A stretch of DNA of 64,000 nt from contig NC_090157.1 of NCBI RefSeq assembly GCF_017916325.1, positions 499,001 through 563,000 of the forward strand, in the 5' to 3' direction. Positions within the stretch are counted from its first letter, which is position 1; each line of letters starts with the position of its first letter. A program made the position numbers and the translations under genes. The notes below the pieces were generated by a model. It was given only the letters and a program-made list of their open reading frames with translations, was not told where the DNA came from and ran no database searches. Of the stretch, positions 57,172-64,000 are shown piece by piece. The DNA is from Leishmania martiniquensis (taxonomy: Eukaryota > Euglenozoa > Kinetoplastea > Trypanosomatida > Trypanosomatidae).

Positions 57172-60100
57172 TCAGCTGCTTCCATTCGCGTTTCCGTCCC
57201 CCAATGGCGTGCGCGTTCGCCCTTGTATCACCCGCAGCTCCGAAATCTTATGCAGCAGGGCGCGTGCATTGCTGGCGGATGTCTCACCACCGCGCAAGTG
57301 CGCACTAAGTTCTTCCATCAGCCGGCTGATGTGTAGATTTAGCATCGCTAAGGCTTCGTTGTAGCTCACGCTCGTGGCGTCTCGCTCCTCCATAAGGGCC
57401 TCTTTCTCCCGCTTGAGCTGTTCCAGCTGCTCCCGCAGTACCACGGAAGTGTGGATCCGGGTGCTCTCCGACACTGGAGGAGAGCGACCGCCGCTGCCGC
57501 CGCCACTACCCTCAGGGTTAGGCTGGACGAGACCGTCCCCATCACTACCGCCAACACGTGAGCTGCTCTCTATGGCACGTTCAGCCCCTGAAGGACCGCC
57601 TAATGCGCGGTCGGTCCCTCTTTCCTGGCCCAGCAATGAAACGAGGCGCTGCTTCTCCTCCATTGCCACATCATATCGAGCCTGAAGCGCATGCAGATCC
57701 TCCTGATACTCGTCGCGGGCACGCAACGCCGCCAACTCTGCAGCCCTCGCACCCTCCAACAACTTCACAAACTCTTCGAGCCTCTCGAGCGTGTCTGTGC
57801 ACTCCCTCGAGGCGCACTCCAGCTCCCGCTCTACGCCGGCCAAGCGCTCACCATATGAGTCGGCCAGAAGACCCGTGAATCTCTTTGCGAGCAGAAGCGC
57901 CTCCTCTGCCATCACCCGCCGGAGACGCTCCCGTTGCATTTCCTCTGAGGTCGTCAACCACATGACACTCTCACCAGTCCCTTCCAAGGTGCCTTTCGTC
58001 TCAAACGCGCCTCCGTCCTCGCCCTTCCCCACCCCGTCCACGCCCCCTCCCTTCTCCGCCTCGCCACGTGCCTCCCTCGCCTGCGCCTCCTCGACCACCT
58101 CCCCTCGACCGCGCCACACCGCAGCCTCTTCTTCCAGATCACTCAGCCGAATATGAAGCCGCGCGATCTCCCTCTCTCGCTTGGCGGCTACCGCTAGCGC
58201 AGCATCAGCCCCGCGTTTGGGTCCCTGGCGCAGCCCGTAAAGCTCCATCGTCAAGGGGTAGTCGTACTCGTGCAGACGGCGGTCTATTTCGCTCCCGGTC
58301 ACGTCAGCGTCGTGCTGCACCTTTACAGTGGCCTGCAGCCCCCCAGCCGAAAAGCGCACCAACTCCACATCCTTGCGGGTGACATGGCACGCGTGGCTCA
58401 CGTCCACCACAAACGCCTCGCGAAGCGCCTCGGGGTGCTCCTGCAGCACAACGCCCCAGTCGTCTCCTGAGAGACGCACAGAGTGCACTGTCACCACCGC
58501 CTCCCCATGGCCGCTTTTCTTTCGCCGCTCGTCATAAAAGCTTAGCTCGGCAATTTTCTCTAGCAACCTTTCGCCCTCAGCGACTCTGCCCCCAGGCAGC
58601 ACATCCTCCTCACTAAGCTGCAAGACTAACCCAGCGCACTCCGACTCCAGCGCCTCACGCCTCACCTGCGCATTGGCCAGCTGCCTTCTCAGGACATGCA
58701 CGCAGGCAGAAGCTTCAGCGACTTCACCCTCCAGAGAAGCCAAGCATTCACTCTTTTCTGCCTCCTCGACAACAAGTCGTCTTACCACCTCCTCGAGCCG
58801 CAGAGCTTCCGACTCCCTCTCCGAGCACTGCGCCTCCGCGTCCCGCAGCTGCGCCTGCACGTCGGCTAGGTGGCCTCTCAGGTCCTTAATTTCAGACATG
58901 CTCTCTGCACACTGCGCCTCCGCGTCCCGCAGCTGCGCCTGCACGTCAGCCACCTCGGCATCCCTGTCCCTACGCTGGGCCTCCGCATCCCGCAGCTGCG
59001 CCTGCACGTCGGCTAGGTGGCCTCTCAGGTCCTTAATTTCAGACATGCTCTCTGCACACTGCGCCTCCGCGTCCCGCAGCTGCGCCTGCAGAGCAGCCAC
59101 CTCGGCATCCCTGTCCCTACGCTGGGCCTCCGCGTCCCGCAGCTGCGCCTGCACGTCAGCCACCTCGGCATCCCTGTCCCTACGCTGGGCCTCCGCATCC
59201 CGCAGCTGCGCCTGCACGTCGGCTAGGTGGCCTCTCAGGTCCTTAATTTCAGACATGCTCTCTGCACACTGCGCCTCCGCGTCCCGCAGCTGCGCCTGCA
59301 CGTCAGCCACCTCGGCATCCCTGTCCCTACGCTGGGCCTCCGCATCCCGCAGCTGCGCCTGCACGTCGGCTAGGTGGCCTCTCAGGTCCTTAATTTCAGA
59401 CATGCTCTCTGCACACTGCGCCTCCGCGTCCCGCAGCTGCGCCTGCACGGCAGCCACCTCGGCATCCCTGTCCCTACGCTGGGCCTCCGCGTCCCGCAGC
59501 TGCGCCTGCACGTCGGCTAGGTGGCCTCTCAGGTCCTTAATTTCAGACATGCTCTCTGCACACTGCGCCTCCGCGTCCCGCAGCTGCGCCTGCACGTCGG
59601 CTAGGTGGCCTCTCAGGTCCTTAATTTCAGACATGCTCTCTGCACACTGCGCCTCCGCGTCCCGCAGCTGCGCCTGCAGAGCAGCCACCTCGGCATCCCT
59701 GTCCCTACGCTGGGCCTCCGCATCCCGCAGCTGCGCCTGCACGTCGGCTAGGTGGCCTCTCAGGTCCTTAATTTCAGACATGCTCTCTGCACACTGCGCC
59801 TCCGCGTCCCGCAGCTGCGCCTGCAGAGCAGCCACCTCGGCATCCCTGTCCCTACGCTGGGCCTCCGCGTCCCGCAGCTGCGCCTGCACGTCAGCCACCT
59901 CGGCATCCCTGTCTGCGCACTGCGCCTCCGCCTTCTCGAGGCGCGCGTCCACGTCGGCTAGGTGGTCTCTCAGGTCCTTAATTTCAGACATGCTCTCTGC
60001 ACACTGCGCCTCCGCGTCCCGCAGCTGCGCCTGCAGAGCAGCCACCTCGGCATCCCTGTCCCTACGCTGGGCCTCCGCGTCCCGCAGCTGCGCCTGCACG

Positions 60101-63100
60101 TCAGCCACCTCGGCATCCCTGTCTGCGCACTGCGCCTGAAGCTCTGCCAGCTCCCCCTGGAGGGCCTCACGTCCCACCTGTGCCACCGCCAAAAGCGTAC
60201 GCAACTTCTCAATGGTTCTGGTCGCTTCAATGACGTCTTCTCGCACCGACGCACTCCCCTCAACTGCCACTGTGGGCTCCTCGGAAGCCCTCCCCCACAC
60301 CTTCTTTAGGCGCGAAGAAGCAGTGCCCTTCTCAGAGCGCTCTGCATCCACGTCCCGCAGCTGCGCCTGCAGAGCAGCCACCTCGGCATCCCTGTCTGCG
60401 CACTGCGCCTCCGCCTTCTCGAGGCGCGCGTCCACGTCGGCTAAGTGGCCTCTCAGGTCCTTAATTTCAGACATGCTCTCTGCACACTGCGCCTCCGCGT
60501 CCCGCAGCTGCGCCTGCACGTCGGCTAGGTGGCCTCTCAGGTCCTTAATTTCAGACATGCTCTCTGCACACTGCGCCTCCGCGTCCCGCAGCTGCGCCTG
60601 CACGTCAGCCACCTCGGCATCCCTGTCCCTACGCTGGGCCTCCGCGTCCCGCAGCTGCGCCTGCACGTCGGCTAGGTGGTCTCTCAGGTCCTTAATTTCA
60701 GACATGCTCTCTGCGCACTGCGCCTCCGCGTCCCGCAGCTGCGCCTGCAGAGCAGCCACCTCGGCATCCCTGTCCCTACGCTGGGCCTCCGCATCCCGCA
60801 GCTGCGCCTGCACGTCGGCTAGGTGGTCTCTCAGGTCCTTAATTTCAGACATGCTCTCTGCGCACTGCGCCTCCGCGTCCCACAGCTGCGCCTGCAGAGC
60901 AGCCACCTCGGCATCCCTGTCCCTACGCTGGGCCTCCGCGTCCCGCAGCTGCGCCTGCACGTCGGCTAGGTGGCCTCTCAGGTCCTTAATTTCAGACATG
61001 CTCTCTGCACACTGCGCCTCCGCGTCCCGCAGCTGCGCCTGCACGTCAGCCACCTCGGCATCCCTGTCCCTACGCTGGGCCTCCGCGTCCCGCAGCTGCG
61101 CCTGCACGTCGGCTAGGTGGTCTCTCAGGTCCTTAATTTCAGACATGCTCTCTGCACACTGCGCCTCCGCGTCCCGCAGCTGCGCCTGCAGAGCAGCCAC
61201 CTCGGCATCCCTGTCCCTACGCTGGGCCTCCGCATCCCGCAGCTGCGCCTGCACGTCGGCTAGGTGGCCTCTCAGGTCCTTAATTTCAGACATGCTCTCT
61301 GCGCACTGCGCCTCCGCGTCCCGCAGCTGCGCCTGCACGTCAGCCACCTCGGCATCCCTGTCCCTACGCTGGGCCTCCGCATCCCGCAGCTGCGCCTGCA
61401 CGTCGGCTAGGTGGTCTCTCAGGTCCTTAATTTCAGACATGCTCTCTGCACACTGCGCCTCCGCGTCCCGCAGCTGCGCCTGCACGTCAGCCACCTCGGC
61501 ATCCCTGTCCCTACGCTGGGCCTCCGCATCCCGCAGCTGCGCCTGCACGTCGGCTAGGTGGTCTCTCAGGTCCTTAATTTCAGACATGCTCTCTGCACAC
61601 TGCGCCTCCGCGTCCCGCAGCTGCGCCTGCACGTCAGCCACCTCGGCATCCCTGTCTGCGCACTGCGCCTCCGCCTTCTCGAGGCGCGCGTCCACGTCGG
61701 CTAGGTGGTCTCTCAGGTCCTTAATTTCAGACATGCTCTCTGCACACTGCGCCTCCGCGTCCCGCAGCTGCGCCTGCAGAGCAGCCACCTCGGCATCCCT
61801 GTCCCTACGCTGGGCCTCCGCATCCCGCAGCTGCGCCTGCACGTCGGCTAGGTGGTCTCTCAGGTCCTTAATTTCAGACATGCTCTCTGCACACTGCGCC
61901 TCCGCGTCCCGCAGCTGCGCCTGCACGTCAGCCACCTCGGCATCCCTGTCTGCGCACTGCGCCTCCGCCTTCTCGAGGCGCGCGTCCACGTCGGCTAGGT
62001 GGTCTCTCAGGTCCTTAATTTCAGACATGCTCTCTGCGCACTGCGCCTCCGCGTCCCGCAGCTGCGCCTGCAGAGCAGCCACCTCGGCATCCCTGTCCCT
62101 ACGCTGGGCCTCCGCGTCCCGCAGCTGCGCCTGCACGTCGGCTAGGTGGCCTCTCAGGTCCTTAATTTCAGACATGCTCTCTGCACACTGCGCCTCCGCG
62201 TCCCGCAGCTGCGCCTGCAGAGCAGCCACCTCGGCATCCCTGTCCCTACGCTGGGCCTCCGCGTCCCGCAGCTGCGCCTGCACGTCGGCTAGGTGGCCTC
62301 TCAGGTCCTTAATTTCAGACATGCTCTCTGCACACTGCGCCTCCGCGTCCCGCAGCTGCGCCTGCACGTCAGCCACCTCGGCATCCCTGTCCCTACGCTG
62401 GGCCTCCGCGTCCCGCAGCTGCGCCTGCACGTCGGCTAGGTGGTCTCTCAGGTCCTTAATTTCAGACATGCTCTCTGCACACTGCGCCTCCGCGTCCCGC
62501 AGCTGCGCCTGCAGAGCAGCCACCTCGGCATCCCTGTCTGCACACTGCGCCTCCACGTCCCGCAGCTCGCCCTGGAGATGATTGATGCGATGTTGTAGTA
62601 TGGATTCGAAGTGAGGAAACTCGGTAGACGTCTGCGCCGGCGTTGGCGCGGAGCTGCCGGCTGCTTCTCTCAGACGTTGGAGTTGGGCCTGTAATTCTGC
62701 ACATTCCGCTTCTACAGCTTCTCGCCCGACCTGTGTCATGGCGACGTGCTTCTTCAGCGCGTTAATGCTCTTCGAGGCTGCGGCTGCTTCTTTTTCTACG
62801 GCAGCACAGTGCTCTCGAGTGGCCGCGGCGTCTTGTTCTGCATTGCACAGGAGCTCTTGGAGACGAAGAAATTCGGTGTCATCGCGGGCATGTTGCTGCG
62901 CCGCGTGCTGGGAGGACCTCGTGGTCTGCCGAAGGCCTCGGCTTATGTCGAGAAGCCGCGCGATCTCCCTCTCTCGCTTGGCGGCTACCGCTAGCGCAGC
63001 ATCAGCCCCGCGTTTGGGTCCCTGGCGCAGCCCGTAAAGCTCCATCGTCAAGGGGTAGTCGTACTCGTGCAGACGGCGGTCTATTTCGCTCCCGGTCACG

Positions 63101-64000
63101 TCAGCGTCGTGCTGCACCTTTACAGTGGCCTGCAGCCCCCCAGCCGAAAAGCGCACCAACTCCACATCCTTGCGGGTGACATGGCACGCGTGGCTCACGT
63201 CCACCACAAACGCCTCGCGAAGCGCCTCGGGGTGCTCCTGCAGCACAACGCCCCAGTCGTCTCCTGAGAGACGCACAGAGTGCACTGTCACCACCGCCTC
63301 CCCATGGCCGCTTTTCTTTCGCCGCTCGTCATAAAAGCTTAGCTCGGCAATTTTCTCGTTGGCTTGTTGCAACTGCTCATGCAGGCGCAGGAGGTCATCT
63401 GGATGAGGGTGTGATGCATGTGAAGTATTGCGCTGAAGCCGCTCTGGCGGCCTCTGCGCAAAGCGGTTTCGTAGCTTGGCGAGGGCCGTTTCGCTCTCTG
63501 CAAGCTGCTGTGTCAGGAGGTCCTCGCCGGACATCGGATCGGTGCAATGGCGACGCATATATTCGCACTCGGAGAACGTGGCTCTGCGGATGCGTTCATC
63601 AAGGCTAGCCTGCGTAACGTTGCGAGGATGAGCCACGCTGAAGTCGACGCGACGTCCGTCCTCTGCAAAATGCACCATGGTAACGGCAGCGGCTACGACG
63701 TGACACACCGCTGCTGCGTCGGCTGCTGCAGCCCGGTGAAGCTCAGCAGGATGTCGTTGCCGTACTTCGGCCCAGCCGGGGCCAGAGAAGCTCTTGTGAT
63801 GTTTAGTCGTCTCAAAGCCGTCAGAAGGGTCTGTGGGCTGCGACAGCGGCGGCGGCATCCATCGCTCATTCTTAGCGCTTAGCCGCTCCAGCTCCGCCTT
63901 CAGCTGAGCAATGCGATGTTCAGCCGCCTTGGAACCTTTAGGGCCCTTCACCGGGGTCACGGTCGGCGAAGTAAAAGAACCGCTGCAACGCCGCGACTCA
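57172..64000 (-). CDS. FAZ1: FAZ1-like flagellum attachment zone protein, giant, 5' truncated by window edge
   Basis: At least 2262 residues are visible. The frame stays open to base 64000 with no ATG near 63960, so the true start lies outside. FAZ1 is a filament component that links flagellum and cell body in trypanosomatids. The protein holds three copies of a globular domain: a diverged one (about 63547-63798) and two identical ones (about 63025-63310 and 58228-58513; pattern W..VL.E.P..L..AF..D.....V....V....F..G.L.......H...T...ID.RL..Y..P). Between the identical copies lies a huge heptad array built from ADVQAQLRDAEAQ-type units, which should form a long coiled coil. The C-terminal ~450 residues hold further coiled coil, an acidic/Gly-rich linker and a final helical segment. 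The FAZ1 name rests on the globular domain plus repeat architecture and on remembered gene order. Confidence 0.85.
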   Translation of the reverse strand, partial: ESRRCSGSFTSPTVTPVKGPKGSKAAEHRIAQLKAELERLSAKNERWMPPPLSQPTDPSDGFETTKHHKSFSGPGWAEVRQRHPAELHRAAAADAAAVCHVVAAAVTMVHFAEDGRRVDFSVAHPRNVTQASLDERIRRATFSECEYMRRHCTDPMSGEDLLTQQLAESETALAKLRNRFAQRPPERLQRNTSHASHPHPDDLLRLHEQLQQANEKIAELSFYDERRKKSGHGEAVVTVHSVRLSGDDWGVVLQEHPEALREAFVVDVSHACHVTRKDVELVRFSAGGLQATVKVQHDADVTGSEIDRRLHEYDYPLTMELYGLRQGPKRGADAALAVAAKREREIARLLDISRGLRQTTRSSQHAAQQHARDDTEFLRLQELLCNAEQDAAATREHCAAVEKEAAAASKSINALKKHVAMTQVGREAVEAECAELQAQLQRLREAAGSSAPTPAQTSTEFPHFESILQHRINHLQGELRDVEAQCADRDAEVAALQAQLRDAEAQCAESMSEIKDLRDHLADVQAQLRDAEAQRRDRDAEVADVQAQLRDAEAQCAESMSEIKDLRGHLADVQAQLRDAEAQRRDRDAEVAALQAQLRDAEAQCAESMSEIKDLRGHLADVQAQLRDAEAQRRDRDAEVAALQAQLRDAEAQCAESMSEIKDLRDHLADVDARLEKAEAQCADRDAEVADVQAQLRDAEAQCAESMSEIKDLRDHLADVQAQLRDAEAQRRDRDAEVAALQAQLRDAEAQCAESMSEIKDLRDHLADVDARLEKAEAQCADRDAEVADVQAQLRDAEAQCAESMSEIKDLRDHLADVQAQLRDAEAQRRDRDAEVADVQAQLRDAEAQCAESMSEIKDLRDHLADVQAQLRDAEAQRRDRDAEVADVQAQLRDAEAQCAESMSEIKDLRGHLADVQAQLRDAEAQRRDRDAEVAALQAQLRDAEAQCAESMSEIKDLRDHLADVQAQLRDAEAQRRDRDAEVADVQAQLRDAEAQCAESMSEIKDLRGHLADVQAQLRDAEAQRRDRDAEVAALQAQLWDAEAQCAESMSEIKDLRDHLADVQAQLRDAEAQRRDRDAEVAALQAQLRDAEAQCAESMSEIKDLRDHLADVQAQLRDAEAQRRDRDAEVADVQAQLRDAEAQCAESMSEIKDLRGHLADVQAQLRDAEAQCAESMSEIKDLRGHLADVDARLEKAEAQCADRDAEVAALQAQLRDVDAERSEKGTASSRLKKVWGRASEEPTVAVEGSASVREDVIEATRTIEKLRTLLAVAQVGREALQGELAELQAQCADRDAEVADVQAQLRDAEAQRRDRDAEVAALQAQLRDAEAQCAESMSEIKDLRDHLADVDARLEKAEAQCADRDAEVADVQAQLRDAEAQRRDRDAEVAALQAQLRDAEAQCAESMSEIKDLRGHLADVQAQLRDAEAQRRDRDAEVAALQAQLRDAEAQCAESMSEIKDLRGHLADVQAQLRDAEAQCAESMSEIKDLRGHLADVQAQLRDAEAQRRDRDAEVAAVQAQLRDAEAQCAESMSEIKDLRGHLADVQAQLRDAEAQRRDRDAEVADVQAQLRDAEAQCAESMSEIKDLRGHLADVQAQLRDAEAQRRDRDAEVADVQAQLRDAEAQRRDRDAEVAALQAQLRDAEAQCAESMSEIKDLRGHLADVQAQLRDAEAQRRDRDAEVADVQAQLRDAEAQCAESMSEIKDLRGHLADVQAQLRDAEAQCSERESEALRLEEVVRRLVVEEAEKSECLASLEGEVAEASACVHVLRRQLANAQVRREALESECAGLVLQLSEEDVLPGGRVAEGERLLEKIAELSFYDERRKKSGHGEAVVTVHSVRLSGDDWGVVLQEHPEALREAFVVDVSHACHVTRKDVELVRFSAGGLQATVKVQHDADVTGSEIDRRLHEYDYPLTMELYGLRQGPKRGADAALAVAAKREREIARLHIRLSDLEEEAAVWRGRGEVVEEAQAREARGEAEKGGGVDGVGKGEDGGAFETKGTLEGTGESVMWLTTSEEMQRERLRRVMAEEALLLAKRFTGLLADSYGERLAGVERELECASRECTDTLERLEEFVKLLEGARAAELAALRARDEYQEDLHALQARYDVAMEEKQRLVSLLGQERGTDRALGGPSGAERAIESSSRVGGSDGDGLVQPNPEGSGGGSGGRSPPVSESTRIHTSVVLREQLEQLKREKEALMEERDATSVSYNEALAMLNLHISRLMEELSAHLRGGETSASNARALLHKISELRVIQGRTRTPLGDGNANGSS
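58155..58560 (-). repeat. 406-bp direct repeat, C-terminal copy
   Basis: Appears identical over its full length to 62952-63357 (constant offset 4797). It codes for one full copy of the FAZ1 globular domain and a short basic helix. Confidence 0.95.
58811..60135 (-). repeat. Heptad-repeat array, C-terminal block of FAZ1
   Basis: About 8 further AESMSEIKDLR cassettes with the same 21-aa and 28-aa modules, some doubled. It ends at the sequence CSERESEALRL. Confidence 0.93.
60136..60345 (-). other. Non-array spacer within FAZ1 repeats
   Basis: About 70 residues without the array unit (start ERSEKGTASSRLKKVW). Its last part, LLAVAQVGREALQGELAELQ, resembles segments on both outer flanks of the array. 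Confidence 0.8.
60346..62580 (-). repeat. Heptad-repeat array, N-terminal block of FAZ1
   Basis: Tandem units of mainly 147 bp (49 residues, seven heptads), each made of a 21-aa part (ADVQAQLRDAEAQRRDRDAEV) plus a 28-aa part ending AESMSEIKDLRDHL or GHL. I count about 15 AESMSEIKDLR cassettes in this block. The DNA is nearly identical between units, including silent sites. Confidence 0.93.
62952..63357 (-). repeat. 406-bp direct repeat, N-terminal copy
   Basis: Partner of 58155-58560. The two copies bracket the entire coiled-coil array in the same orientation and frame. Confidence 0.95.

Noticed and set aside
58811..62580. 147-bp unit equals nucleosomal DNA length
   Set aside because: Seven heptads give 49 residues, hence 147 bp; the protein register explains the number and nothing points to a chromatin role.
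58673..62581. Two long rightward open frames (58673-60139 and 60212-62581) antisense to FAZ1, coding Ser/Ala/Arg/Cys repeats
   Set aside because: They mirror the 147-bp array, which happens to lack stops in that frame; removing the repeat would remove the frames. They have no independent support and lie opposite a clear coding frame.

Overview
The window is nuclear DNA of a kinetoplastid, almost certainly Leishmania or a close relative. The evidence is intronless genes of high GC content in long same-strand runs, intergenic regions rich in (TG)n, (CA)n and (TA)n, pyrimidine tracts followed by an AG just upstream of start codons (trans-splicing), two SIDER-like retroposon remnants, and clear kinetoplastid proteins such as FAZ1. 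From memory only, the order RNR2 / ATG12 / coiled-coil protein / FAZ1 matches consecutive genes on Leishmania major chromosome 22. I could not check this.

Layout. Bases 1-25600 are the end of a rightward polycistronic unit. In order it holds the C-terminal part of an AP-1 mu adaptin, a tail-anchored pseudokinase, a 454-aa protein of unknown function, a second pseudokinase with IQ-like and CxxC motifs, a four-helix membrane protein, two tandem ChaC-type gamma-glutamylcyclotransferase genes, a very long WD40 protein, and a 163-aa basic protein. Bases 25601-26285 are a short convergent strand-switch region with extreme G and C runs. Bases 26286-64000 are the end of a leftward unit. Read in increasing coordinate it holds a putative mitochondrial protein (971 aa), mitochondrial IF-2, a WD40 protein, a disordered probably nuclear protein, a MORN5 orthologue, a protein with a possible degenerate adenylate-kinase-like region, the ribonucleotide reductase small subunit, an ATG8/ATG12-family ubiquitin-like protein, a coiled-coil protein, and a giant FAZ1-like protein that runs off the right edge.

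Genes in such units are co-transcribed but usually not functionally linked, so order says little about pathway. Themes that recur are cytoskeleton and flagellum (FAZ1, MORN5, possibly the coiled-coil and kinase-like proteins), mitochondrial expression (IF-2, the 971-aa protein, perhaps the 163-aa protein), redox and nucleotide metabolism (ChaC pair, RNR2), and membrane traffic or autophagy (AP-1 mu, ATG12-like).

The most unusual points are four. The FAZ1 gene has two identical 406-bp copies of a globular domain flanking a homogenised heptad-repeat array. The two ChaC genes share a 310-bp block differing by one base. The two kinase-like proteins have lost catalytic residues. The ubiquitin-like protein has an internal insertion and a tail after its Phe-Gly-Gly. 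Start codons are given as the first in-frame ATG; stops and frames are read directly. No tRNA, rRNA or CRISPR was recognised.
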